Source: Paramoeba atlantica (lineage: Eukaryota; Discosea). From it: DNA of 64,000 bases. Both the position numbers and the translations under genes were made by a program. The notes under the pieces were generated by a model. That model saw nothing but the letters and a program-made list of their open reading frames with translations, was not told the origin of the DNA and did not search any database. How positions within the stretch are numbered: the first letter of the stretch is position 1; each line of letters opens with the position of its first letter. The stretch spans positions 558,001 through 622,000 of the forward strand of contig CDRNVI010000021.1 in the NCBI GenBank assembly GCA_977017575.1, given 5' to 3'. This document shows positions 9,616 to 18,671 of the stretch, piece after piece.

Positions 9616-10446
9616 ATGATTTTCGAAATGGTAGGTTTGCTGCAGACATATCTTTTTAGCAGCGCAGACGTAACCTCTTGTCCAAAACGAGCTCTTGGCA
9701 AAGTCTCTCGTTCATTACTCCCTCTGGAAATTCAGCTCACACGGTTCACGCAATTGCTCTCCAAGTCACCAGATTCCACGTGGTCTCAGATGGTACCTGG
9801 ATGTGACTGGAATGGCGTAATATGCAACGAAGCCGATGAACCAATAATGTTAGAGTGGAACTGCCTCGGAATGGTAGGAAATTTAACTTGGGCCTATCTG
9901 CCTCATTCGATAACTTGGGTACATCTTGCGGAAAATCAATTAAGCGGGGCCGTGGACCCCGAGTCAGTTTCGTCACTCATTCGACTTGATGGTCGCCAAA
10001 ATCTCTTTTCATCAACGCTGCAACTAGGACTCTTTCCAATAAAAATTGAAACAATACTGCTTTCACGGAACAATTTGTATGGGACCCTTGATCTAACTCA
10101 ATTACCAACTTCTGTGGCTTGTATAAACCTTGACCACAACAATTTCGATGGTTTATTGGACATTAGCGCTCTTCCTCCTTCTCTACAGGAACTGCGTCTT
10201 TCTCAAAACAAGCTGAGTGGCCCCCTATTACCCAGAGATCTTTCAGAAGGTATTATAGTTTTTGCGGTAAAGGGTAACTTTTTGGCTGGGGTGCTTGATC
10301 TCTCACGACTTCCGAACTCACTAAACTCTATTGAGGTCGATTCTAATTTCTTTGATTCCGTGATTCCTCCTAATAAAAATTTTGTAAAAGTGTCTAGCAA
10401 CACCTGGCGGAGAGCGCCGAAGATTCTTATTCGAGGAGTGAAGTAG
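9616..10446 (+). CDS. LRR protein with N-terminal WNGVxC cap (paralogue 1)
   Basis: This leucine-rich repeat protein begins with a cap of the type found in this local family: PLEIQLTRF, then a Trp-containing spacer, then CDWNGVIC. About seven irregular repeats of the form L.L..N.L.G.LDL..LP.SL follow, such as LYGTLDLTQLPTSV and FDGLLDISALPPSL. Such repeats form a curved binding surface; no ligand can be inferred. An in-frame ATG at 9496 would add 40 hydrophobic residues. I prefer 9616 because a pyrimidine tract ending in AAG at 9600 would trim the upstream ATG, and because the shorter start matches the three paralogues. No kinase or membrane anchor follows the repeats. Confidence 0.75.
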   Translation: MIFEMVGLLQTYLFSSADVTSCPKRALGKVSRSLLPLEIQLTRFTQLLSKSPDSTWSQMVPGCDWNGVICNEADEPIMLEWNCLGMVGNLTWAYLPHSITWVHLAENQLSGAVDPESVSSLIRLDGRQNLFSSTLQLGLFPIKIETILLSRNNLYGTLDLTQLPTSVACINLDHNNFDGLLDISALPPSLQELRLSQNKLSGPLLPRDLSEGIIVFAVKGNFLAGVLDLSRLPNSLNSIEVDSNFFDSVIPPNKNFVKVSSNTWRRAPKILIRGVK

Positions 10447-10454
10447 TCAGCAAA

Positions 10455-10510
10455 GCATAGTATATCATGGTGAGGAGTTCCTAAATTTGCAAATTCCCTT
10501 GCATATTCAA
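10455..10510. terminator. No defined terminators; note
   Basis: Downstream of the LRR gene there is no hairpin-T terminator. The same holds for all host genes in the window, as expected for eukaryotic mRNA ends; I list no terminators elsewhere. Confidence 0.1.
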
Positions 10511-10525
10511 TTACGATATTATGTA

Positions 10526-10585
10526 GAGGGTTGAAACCTGTCAAGTTTTGTCAGGTTTTGCTAAAGTTTGCTCAGCTTTTCCAGG
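10526..10585 (+). repeat. GTTTTGCC-type dispersed repeat, copy 2
   Basis: It starts GAGGGTTGAAACCTG like the copy at 1468, then AAGTTTTG and GGTTTTGC units that decay quickly. Confidence 0.55.
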
Positions 10586-10959
10586 ACACCTCCTTGTTGG
10601 GGGTTCATTTTGGGTGGCCAAAATTAATCTTAAGAGCATAACATATATGTTGCTCTCTCATAAATTTATACTTTCGAGTTATAAAAATCTGTTTTACGCG
10701 GGAGCATTAATTTCTATAAATCGAAAAAAACAAACGTTACTTTCATAAGTCCAGTGAATTTCACTGGGCGTAGCTTCACCAGACATATCGTCTGACGTCA
10801 AATCTGTGTAGGTATCCTCGCGCTTTTTTCAGCCACTTTACTTTATCTTAGATTCTTTTTAGATAATCTAAAAATAAGAGGAATCATTTACAAAAATAGT
10901 TTGCCTTGGAATAGTTTACAAAAAGCTATTTTGCATTACCTTGATTCCCTGATCCTATT

Positions 10960-12123
10960 ATGGCGCAATCAAGAAGTTCTTTATCCGATGCGTTTAATGC
11001 TAGTGCCGAGTACCCCGCACTCCAGGACACCGTTCGACTTTTGCTTGAGGCCTTTCATAAAAATATGTGGCATGAAGTCACTCTACATGCTTTTGAGCTT
11101 TTCCACAATACCTCTTTTCTAGCCCAAAATGGAGAAAGAGTTCATCAGCTTGTCCTTCACCCCAAAGCCGAGTTCTTCAATCCGATCTCTTACGCTCGAC
11201 TCTCTTTGATGATTGCTCTTACGTTTTCGCCAGAAACTCGTTGCAGTTTTTTGAAGAATGTCGTATCAAAAGATTTCGAGGCTCAGAAATGTATTCAAGC
11301 CGAATTCTCCATAGCTACGCATGCTTGCAATAATTCATATTTGTTGCTCGATGCCGCATGCCGTGAAATTGAAGACTACACGCGCCCTTTGGACCGTGTC
11401 CGTGTCTCGCCCCTTTTATGGATGCAGTATTATCGTATGCGCTGCGTAGCGCACTGGTTTCGTCAAGAGTGGGAGTTCTTTTACAATTGTGTTTTTCAAT
11501 ATTTGGCTTATTGTGACACGAACGTCACACTGGAACCTAATGATTTCTCTGCTCTTTGTGTGCAGGTTGCGATATCTGCACTTTTATGTCCTCAGCTCCA
11601 CAATTTTGGAGAGCTATTGAGTAATGTTCGTGTCAGTGAAGGACTTAAAGACACAGCTCCGTGGTTGAGCACGATTCTTCAATCATTTCAAGAAGGAGAC
11701 GTTGAGTCATGGAAAAATCTCAAAACAAAGTACTCTCTAGAAATCTCGCACAATGATCTCATACGAATTCATTCTGAAGGACTTGAGCAAAAATTCACTC
11801 TCATGAGCCTGTTGCACTATATTTTCTACACTCCGGAAAACAAGGGCCGTATTCTGAAATTTTCTCAAATTGCGCAGCGTTGCGAAATAAATGCGAATGA
11901 CGTGGAATCGTTACTGATTTCAGCGCTATCCTTGGATCTTTTCGAAGGTCGGATGGATGGCATTGCGAGAACATTAACGGTGACTCTAATTAAGCCCCGT
12001 GTATTACATCCTCAAGAAATTGGTGTCTTCGCCAAGAAAGCAGAATCTTGGGTAGATCGAATTCAACAGGCTAACTCTTTTTTGCATAGAGAATGGAATC
12101 AACAGATTGGAATTTTTTCCTGA
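10960..12123 (+). CDS. PSMD13: 26S proteasome lid subunit RPN9/PSMD13
   Basis: The 387-residue product has the Rpn9 architecture: N-terminal helical repeats, the block around LLWMQYYRMRCVAHWFRQEWEF, and a C-terminal PCI domain (about 250-370) with MSLLHYIFYTPENKGRILKF, the winged-helix segment EINANDVESLLISALSL and the final helix ending in WNQQIG. Rpn9 is a structural subunit of the lid of the 19S regulatory particle. Length matches yeast (393) and human (376). CSN7 and eIF3 PCI proteins were considered, but the order of blocks and the C-terminal Trp-containing helix fit Rpn9 better. Start is the first ATG. Confidence 0.87.
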   Translation: MAQSRSSLSDAFNASAEYPALQDTVRLLLEAFHKNMWHEVTLHAFELFHNTSFLAQNGERVHQLVLHPKAEFFNPISYARLSLMIALTFSPETRCSFLKNVVSKDFEAQKCIQAEFSIATHACNNSYLLLDAACREIEDYTRPLDRVRVSPLLWMQYYRMRCVAHWFRQEWEFFYNCVFQYLAYCDTNVTLEPNDFSALCVQVAISALLCPQLHNFGELLSNVRVSEGLKDTAPWLSTILQSFQEGDVESWKNLKTKYSLEISHNDLIRIHSEGLEQKFTLMSLLHYIFYTPENKGRILKFSQIAQRCEINANDVESLLISALSLDLFEGRMDGIARTLTVTLIKPRVLHPQEIGVFAKKAESWVDRIQQANSFLHREWNQQIGIFS

Positions 12124-12396
12124 TAAAATCCATCATTTTAGTAGTACCGTGAACAGATAGAAAACATGGAATAATGTACACAGTTGAACGACAATTTCAA
12201 TGGTAAATGTTCTCTATCACTATACTCTATCATTCTGGTCATGTAAATGCACTCCATCTTCAAAACGTTTTTCTGCAGATCTTTTTCAATACTGCAAGAA
12301 GTATTACGCAGGAAGTCCGATACCGGTATTCTTTTTGCATCAAGATACAACGTACAATTCTTTTTTTAGTTTAATCCTTTTCGTAGCAACTCATTT

Positions 12397-13295
12397 TAAC
12401 CCCCCGCACACTTATTATTCCGTTTTTTTTATTATTCCGGAAACACTTATTATTCCGGAAACACACTTATTATTCCGTTTTTATTATTATTTCACCTTTG
12501 AGATTTTTTACAAAACTTTATCTCTGCCAATGGAAAAATTGGATTCCTGGATTCGAGAAAAATTTGGTATAGCTTGAAACAAAGAACCTTCGCCAGGAGC
12601 GTCGTGAATGGGGCGTTGACATTATTGAAGAAAGAAACTCGAATTCTCCCGATGAAGAATCCTTCAACGATGGCTCTTCCAAAGACCCTGACTGCTCCGG
12701 ACGGTCACTGGCAAGTCAGACCCTTCACAGACTGATTTGGAAGTTCCGAGACCGACGTCATCTGCCAGTTTCCGCTTGCCCAAGGCGGCACTAACGTGCT
12801 GTTACCGACACGCTGCGTCGACGAATTGTATGTCAACACGGCTATACCCAAGAGGTAAGCCAGGTAAGGTAGCTGGCTCCCTGAGAGGGGTCCTGGCCGG
12901 TCCTCCGAGTACTGGGCCTAGTCGATTCTCAACCCAGCCTCCTGGAGTGAGGCCGCCGGGAATTATGTTCCATGAGCGGGGTTCGAATTCGCCGTCTGAG
13001 GACCATGTGCTCTATGACCCAGGCTATTGTAAACGACGGAAATACTAAAAGATCTGCTGACAAGGCACGGCTAAAATGGAACAGTATCTCCCGTTATTCT
13101 TTTGTCATATCCGAATCCATGGTTCAACTTGAAAGTTCGCTTCAAGGTTTATTGTGTACATAACCTTAATTTTTCCGGAATAATAAGTGTGCGCGCACAC
13201 TTATTATTCCGGAAACACACTTATTATTCCGGAAACACTTATTATTCCGGAAAATGTGGACGAAAATATCCGGAATAATAGTGTGCGGGGGTTTA
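12397..13295. mobile_element. MITE-like element B (about 0.9 kb) with nested SINE-like repeat
   Basis: Ends are inverted copies of CCCCCGCACACTTATTATTCCG-like sequence bounded by TA. Each end carries several copies of ACACTTATTATTCCGG, four or more on the right. The middle holds a short acidic reading-frame remnant (about 12600-12720) and a SINE-like repeat that recurs in reverse at 19.65-20.0 kb. No transposase is present. The structure parallels elements A, C and D although the motif differs. Confidence 0.7.
12690..13025 (+). repeat. SINE-like repeat family A, copy 1
   Basis: About 330 nt match the reverse complement of 19650-20005 at high identity, including GTCACTGGCAAG and CTGGGCCTAGTCG. 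A segment with GGTTCGAATTCG (12981-12992) resembles a tRNA B box. Both copies still read partly open in one frame, so an ancestral ORF cannot be excluded. Confidence 0.65.
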
Positions 13296-13465
13296 GTAAC
13301 ATTTAAGAATTGCATATTTTAATACTGTGTTAAGCGACTGGTCTTCATTTTTTGTGTACATTTTGAATTCATCACCCTCTTTCTAAACAAGCGAAACGAT
13401 TTTCTCTTCATTGCCATTTAGTTTAGAAAAATAGCGGCAAGAAAGTTTTTGTTTCTTTATAACTT

Positions 13466-14572
13466 ATGAATAATTTGTGCGAAGAAGAAATAACTACAGT
13501 TCGTTCGTTCGTTCAAAAGATTCAAGAAAACCCAGATCTTCTTCAGGATGATCGTTTGACCTTTTTTCGCGATTTCCTTCAATACGCCAGTACTAACTTT
13601 CTTAACAATCCCTGTGAGCGTGACGTTCCGGAAAACTCCTTGGGATGTGATATGGATGAAGAATCAGATATCTCCTCCGATGAAGACCCGGACCCGGATC
13701 TATGGACAGTGGAACCTCAAGACCCCTCATACGAGGAAGTCCTGGAACCCACTGAATCAGTCTCAGATGAGGCTTTGGAGACGCACATAAACAAACTTCG
13801 GTCCGAGGCAGCACAACTCATACAAGCGGGCGATCTCTCAAAGGGAATAGAAAAGATCAATGAGGCATTACGTTGTAATCCCTACAAAGCTCCCCTCTGG
13901 GCACTTCGCGCTCAGTGCTATTTAAAGTGGAAAAAGCCCAACTGTGCTGTAAAAGACTCGAACAGAGCCTTGCAATACAATCCGGAGAATGCGAAAGCTC
14001 TCCGTGTACGAGGTATGGCACATCGGTATCTGGGTAACTACGCTCAAGCCACGTTGGATTTAAATGCTGCTAACCGAGTTGATTATGACCCCGATACATC
14101 GGAAGTATTAAAGTTTGTCGAGTCTCGCGCCCGTCAATTACGCACAAAGCAACGTGTGCAGGAGGAGAGAAGGTCCGCGCGTCATGAACCGGAAGAAAGA
14201 AATTTTTATATGCCACGACAGAACAAAAGTCAAACACCCGAAGCATCGAGTACGGCAGAGACGCCATTTACGGGCGCGTCCTTCAGCGGCATTCCTAAGA
14301 TGGATTCGCTTTTTCAAGACCCTGAGGTACAAGCAGCTCTTCGTGATCCTGAAACGGCGGAGAAACTTAAAAACTTAATGAGTAATCCTATGAGTGCTAT
14401 GCAATACATGCAAGACCCAAAAATGTCTAAATTGATCTCGAAGATGATGTCATCTATGAACATGCCCTCGGCTTCCGCCAGCGGTACGAATAGTACATCA
14501 GCTCCATTCAACGATACATCAACATCAAAATCAACTTCTTCAAAGCCCCAATCCAGCGACGAATTAGATTAA
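13466..14572 (+). CDS. ST13: Hsc70-interacting protein HIP/ST13-like co-chaperone
   Basis: The 368-residue protein has the whole HIP plan: an N-terminal helical dimerisation region (1-50), an acidic linker, three TPR units (about 108-215, with AAQLIQAGDLSKGIEKINEA, AALRAQCYLKW-type and KALRVRGMAHRYLGNY segments), a charged Lys/Arg/Glu helix, and a C-terminal STI1/DP domain (PEVQAALRDPETAEKLKNL, then MSKLISKMMS). HIP binds the Hsp70 ATPase domain and slows ADP release. Length is almost identical to human ST13 (369). The GGMP repeats of animals are absent; a Ser/Thr-rich tail replaces them. A pyrimidine tract ending in TTTAG lies about 45 nt upstream. Confidence 0.93.
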   Translation: MNNLCEEEITTVRSFVQKIQENPDLLQDDRLTFFRDFLQYASTNFLNNPCERDVPENSLGCDMDEESDISSDEDPDPDLWTVEPQDPSYEEVLEPTESVSDEALETHINKLRSEAAQLIQAGDLSKGIEKINEALRCNPYKAPLWALRAQCYLKWKKPNCAVKDSNRALQYNPENAKALRVRGMAHRYLGNYAQATLDLNAANRVDYDPDTSEVLKFVESRARQLRTKQRVQEERRSARHEPEERNFYMPRQNKSQTPEASSTAETPFTGASFSGIPKMDSLFQDPEVQAALRDPETAEKLKNLMSNPMSAMQYMQDPKMSKLISKMMSSMNMPSASASGTNSTSAPFNDTSTSKSTSSKPQSSDELD

Positions 14573-15010
14573 TGATTAACCGTTGGATTGTTTTCATTTG
14601 CTTTTGATTGTTTGACGTTTGAGTAGCTTCTGAATTTTCGTTTCGCACGGCTTTTTTGCTGGCTTACTGGTATTTTGGGCGTGTTTTTTCTTTGCTTTGT
14701 TCGCCTTTTGTAATTTAACGAAATCACTGTTTGGTATACGAGTCTAAGGTATAACGTAACTCACGAACCGACCGCGGAGTAAATTTGTTTAACCCTTCCG
14801 CAAAAGACATATTTTCCGCAGTACACTGAAGCCGTTAAGGAACTGCTAGAAAATGGTTTTATGATGTAGATAGTCGTTGAAATTTATAATCGTACTACAT
14901 TTCGTAGCAATATTTTAAGCGAAATTGCTTTGTGCATGTTTCGTAACTAAGTACTCTATTTGAAAGTTGAACAATTATACATGGCATAGATTCAATTGAA
15001 TCAATAACAC
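14573..15010. other. Intergenic spacer HIP-CDC27
   Basis: No + strand gene is seen. On the - strand a short Lys-rich frame exists (about 14600-14750), but it lacks a good start and runs against the direction of every host gene. T-rich stretches dominate. Confidence 0.35.
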
Positions 15011-15026
15011 CTTGTTTTACTCTTAG
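15011..15026 (+). promoter_or_regulatory. Candidate trans-splice acceptor of CDC27
   Basis: CTTGTTTTACTCTTAG stands directly against the ATG at 15027, leaving no leader of its own. It is the clearest acceptor-like site in the window. Confidence 0.5.
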
Positions 15027-17081
15027 ATGGACAACGAGGTCATAAGGAGTCTCCACGCTGCTATTGATCGTTCACACCGGCTTCTGCTTCACCGCAATGC
15101 AATCTTTTTAGCTCATCGCCTCTATGAAATAAATCGGGATCTTAGCACAGCCCATATCTTAGCGCAGACTTACTACCTCGCTGGCGAAGTTCGAACCGTT
15201 TGTCGTTTTATAGAATCGCTCTATCCGTTTTCCTTGAATGATATCGTTGCCTATGCTCGCTTAATGTACTTATTTGGAGTAGCACAGGTGCAGGTGGGGA
15301 ATTTCAAGCAAGCTGAACGAACTTTAACTGAATTACGATATGCGTTGGAGTCAACTACGGAAGACATAGCACACGAAATTCGAGAAGACCTTTTCTGTGG
15401 AATACTTTATTGGACTTCAGAGTGCAAGAAACGGTTAGGCAGGCACGCAGAGGCAAAAAAGTCGTACTCACAGTGTTACTCTATAGATCCCACCCAAATA
15501 GCAGCGCTCGATGAAGCTTTGTGTGGAGGCGCCGATACGGATGATGTATTTCATAAATTTACAGCAGAACACTTTGATGCCGCATCTGAAAACGACACAC
15601 ACTGTAAGACGGAAAAACCGAACATGGCAAAGGAAAGTAATGAACCTGTCCCTTCCTCAGCCGAGTGCAAAACGTCAGACCCTTCTGCCGCCCCTCCCGT
15701 ATTCACACGTTCTCTTATAGGAAAACATCGGCGAAGTACGCTGGGTGGACTTACTATGCGTAGCTCCACTAGAACCACTCAGGGCTCAGCCTTGGATTCC
15801 TCTCTTGAATATTCCACTCCGGCTCCTGTGAGGAACTCTACCGCGAGGCGTACACCTCCCCCTCTCATGAAGTCGCCTCGACCCCGAAATCTTCACACCC
15901 CACCCTCAGAGCGTCGCCCGAACATGCTCGGACGTCGCACCCCATTGCAACAGTTCTCCAACTTAGTCCTTGACGGGCGACCGTCAAGTTACGGACGTCG
16001 GAGTACTTTTCTACACTCAACCCACATGGAGGACATAAGCCCCGAGAGCACTCACCCGCGACCTTTACGAAAAACCTACGCCCAGAGACTTCACTCCGTC
16101 GTGGATGTGCTAAAGCCCTACGTAGAGGCACGCCAGTGTCTCCGTGGGAGTAACACCAGTGGGCTGTCCTGTCTCACCAACGGGTCCTTCGCTACCGCAC
16201 ACAAACACGTGGAGTGGTATCTCCCGATGCTGGCGCAGACCTACTACGAGAGAGGGCTATACACGGAGGCGGTTCGGTCGTGGTCGACATACACCCGGCG
16301 CTATGCGTGGAAAATGGACCCCTCGCTTCTGTACTACAGTATAGCGCTGTGGCACACACGAGCCGTGGCTGAACTTCGTACCCTGGCACAGCGTTGTGTG
16401 GCCCAGGAACCGTTTTCCGTGATCGCTATGTGTGTTGCCGGTAACTACCACAGCCTTTGTGGAGAGGTAGAGGAGGCAGAGCGTCTGTTCACGCTTGCGA
16501 TTGGCGTGCAGGAGGATTTTGCGTACGGACATGTGTTACTTGGGTTCGAGCTTTTACGTCAGGAGGCGTGGAGGTCAGCATCAGAGCGCTTTCAACGGGC
16601 GTTAGATTTCGACCCACGTTTGTATGCGGCGATTGCGGGACTGGGCGAGGTGGAACGACGACGTGGTAAGTTTCCTCTAGCCATAACTTACTTTGAGGCA
16701 GCGCAAGCCTTGAAGCCTGAAAATCCTGCTCTAGCGACAGGCTTAGCAATGTCACTTGAAGAACTCGACGATGAAGAAGCACGCACTCGAGCTTTAAATA
16801 TTTATGATCAAATATTGGAAGTTGATTCTAAGAACCACAACGTACGCCATCGTCGGGCTCACTTGGAAATGCTTCGAACAAACTATGAAAAGGCTTTTCC
16901 TGATTTAGAATTCTTGCGGATTCACTGTCCAGAGGACGCGCTTGTACACCTCAATTTAGCGCGTTGTCATGAGAAACTCCGTCGGAAATCAGAGGCAATT
17001 TTCAACTACCAACGAGCCGCCGATTTGGATGAAAATTGGGCAGATGTAGCACGCATTTCTGTTCAAGAATTAGCTGTCTGA
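15027..17081 (+). CDS. CDC27: APC3/CDC27, anaphase-promoting complex TPR subunit
   Basis: 684 residues with the CDC27 layout: N-terminal TPRs (about 1-165, RNAIFLAHRLYEINRDLSTA, ILAQTYYLAGE), a long Ser/Thr/Pro-rich disordered middle (200-370), and a C-terminal TPR superhelix with the diagnostic AMCVAGNYHSLCGEVEEAER, FAYGHVLLGFE and RLYAAIAGLGEVERRRGKF blocks. APC3 dimerises in the APC/C and binds the IR tails of CDC20/CDH1 and APC10, driving ubiquitination of cyclin and securin. Length is near yeast Cdc27 (758) and below human (824), mostly from a shorter linker. The middle of the gene is richer in G+C than its ends. Other TPR subunits (APC6, APC8) lack the large linker placed this way. Confidence 0.87.
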   Translation: MDNEVIRSLHAAIDRSHRLLLHRNAIFLAHRLYEINRDLSTAHILAQTYYLAGEVRTVCRFIESLYPFSLNDIVAYARLMYLFGVAQVQVGNFKQAERTLTELRYALESTTEDIAHEIREDLFCGILYWTSECKKRLGRHAEAKKSYSQCYSIDPTQIAALDEALCGGADTDDVFHKFTAEHFDAASENDTHCKTEKPNMAKESNEPVPSSAECKTSDPSAAPPVFTRSLIGKHRRSTLGGLTMRSSTRTTQGSALDSSLEYSTPAPVRNSTARRTPPPLMKSPRPRNLHTPPSERRPNMLGRRTPLQQFSNLVLDGRPSSYGRRSTFLHSTHMEDISPESTHPRPLRKTYAQRLHSVVDVLKPYVEARQCLRGSNTSGLSCLTNGSFATAHKHVEWYLPMLAQTYYERGLYTEAVRSWSTYTRRYAWKMDPSLLYYSIALWHTRAVAELRTLAQRCVAQEPFSVIAMCVAGNYHSLCGEVEEAERLFTLAIGVQEDFAYGHVLLGFELLRQEAWRSASERFQRALDFDPRLYAAIAGLGEVERRRGKFPLAITYFEAAQALKPENPALATGLAMSLEELDDEEARTRALNIYDQILEVDSKNHNVRHRRAHLEMLRTNYEKAFPDLEFLRIHCPEDALVHLNLARCHEKLRRKSEAIFNYQRAADLDENWADVARISVQELAV

Positions 17082-17496
17082 ATCTGGAATTGGTATGTAG
17101 TAGAAGAAATCATAAAGAAAGTAATGTTCTTTTCAAGATACAGTAGTGTATGTCTACACTCTGGTTAGGTTACACTGTGCATTGAAATCCACGATTATGT
17201 CGTATTCATGTTGGACATCATGCGCGTTGTTCGAGCACGCAGTTGTAGGGGAAACTCAATATTGCGGTCCTATCGTAGTGAACTAACGTGTATTTTACAT
17301 GTCTACTAAAACATTTAGCCATGACTCCGTGTGCTGATGTCGGTCCTAATGTTATTTCGTCAAAGATCTTAAAACCTTCGTGCTGAGGAAAAAGAATTTT
17401 GTGTTCCGTTCAAAGTACTTTTCTTGCAATTGATTATTCCTTTTTTATTTCAAGTCTTTTCCTTAAGCCATTTCCCTTTTTACGTTAGTCTATTTA
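17082..17496. other. Intergenic spacer
   Basis: AT-rich, no feature recognised other than T-rich tracts and a TTTTTACGTTAG just before the next ATG. Confidence 0.4.
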
Positions 17497-18063
17497 ATGC
17501 CCAATATTTTCTCATGCGGGATATTACATTTTGTGAATATTGTTTATTCGAAAAGGAATCTACAATTTGAAATGACGAGCACCGGGTTAATCGAGACGTA
17601 TCCACAAATAGCGCCTCACAGTGACAACGAGGATTGGAGCAGACAACATCCCGAAAGTTGGGCTCACTTGCTCAGAGTAATTTCACTACCTTTGCTACGA
17701 ACTTCAAAAAAATGTCATGAAGGTTTAGAAAGCATTCAACGCGGAAATGGTGATTCTCCATCAGGGAACATGGCAAAAAAAACTTGCCTGCTTCCTATGG
17801 GTGCTGAGTTAACTATCGCTCTGTATTCGCATCGTCTTCGTCAATGCGCATTGGCTGCACTTCGAGATCAGCAAGATACTGCAATGAAAGAGCTTATTAC
17901 ACTTCTAAAAGAGCAGAAGAATCAAATTCAACACACGAAGTCATTGATCCACAGTATTCAAAGTTCCGAGGTTGGCTTGGTCAAGGACGCCGTCCAACGC
18001 AATGCACAGCATATTCTTTACAACGTGTGCAACATGACACAAACCTTCTCGAAAAAGAAGTGA
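17497..18063 (+). CDS. Unidentified coiled-coil protein, 188 residues
   Basis: One uninterrupted frame with a C-terminal amphipathic helix of about 70 residues (LRQCALAALRDQQDTAMKEL onward) that should form a coiled coil, ending in Phe-Ser-Lys-Lys-Lys. The first 25 residues are hydrophobic and may be extra: a second ATG at 17572 (MTSTGLIETY) would give 163 residues. No domain is recognised. Small coiled-coil subunits of trafficking or kinetochore complexes look like this, but nothing in the sequence points to one. Confidence 0.6.
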   Translation: MPNIFSCGILHFVNIVYSKRNLQFEMTSTGLIETYPQIAPHSDNEDWSRQHPESWAHLLRVISLPLLRTSKKCHEGLESIQRGNGDSPSGNMAKKTCLLPMGAELTIALYSHRLRQCALAALRDQQDTAMKELITLLKEQKNQIQHTKSLIHSIQSSEVGLVKDAVQRNAQHILYNVCNMTQTFSKKK

Positions 18064-18671
18064 CATCTGGATTTTTTCATGTCTTTCTTTATCAAAATAT
18101 GTTAACCGAAGTACCTTGCTAATGAGTCTAAAGCGTTTACATACCTTGGACTTTAAAAGTCCAAGGAAACATCAATTGAACGATTAATTAAAGTCCTCCA
18201 GTAGTAGAAACTAGAAACCGAAGTCTCCCTTCCTTGCAGTTACATGTATGTATCTAAAATTATATTTAAAGCATATCTTGCCGGTGCTTTCTCTCATTAG
18301 ATTCCCTAACGCTTAAATTCGCCTTTAGATCCACTTACCGTAAAAACTTCAATTGCGGTGGTTGTATAACTACCGCTCTGCCCTCGATTATTGAAAAACA
18401 AGTGAAAACAGTGAAAATATATAGAGGAACACCGTAATGGAGTCCATGCAAGTGTGGCTGGCACTAGACCCCCTGCAACTTGACATCTTTTTTGGGTCCA
18501 CTCGGGGCCACGGTGTGGCACTGCTACTGGTCTTTGCTGATCATTTTTTATAATTTTAGTTGAGCAGATCTGGATTGTTACTGTTATTTCTTAAAAGTTG
18601 CCCCCTTGTGATGCAAAATGATACTCATTATTATTCTCTAGATTCGAACTCTCCATCTATTCAAAATTATT
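18064..18671. other. Spacer with palindromic repeat
   Basis: AT-rich DNA, then a dispersed repeat headed by a perfect-looking hairpin (18354 on), then a short stretch with GGGTCCACTCGGGGCCAC that recurs near 19530. No gene seen. Confidence 0.4.
18354..18440 (+). repeat. Hairpin-headed dispersed repeat R2, copy 1
   Basis: GCGGTGGTTGTATAACTACC opens a palindrome and is followed by TCGATTATTGAAAAA and AGTGAAAATAT. A second copy lies at 57178-57270. Confidence 0.65.

Larger units (their letters stand above)
10447..10959. other. Spacer with repeat remnant
   Basis: It contains the second GTTTTGCC-type repeat (10526-10585), then AT-rich DNA. A TTTATCTTAG and a TTCTTTTTAG near 10850-10862 are candidate trans-splice acceptors for RPN9. 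No gene seen. Confidence 0.4.

Noticed and set aside
12200-12577. 125-codon ORF across the left end of MITE B
   Set aside because: It runs through the terminal repeats (Tyr/Phe-rich low complexity) and stops inside the element.
14600-14990. Minus-strand Lys-rich small gene
   Set aside because: The protein-like part needs a frame change or a 21-nt intron to join an ATG, and it runs against all host genes.
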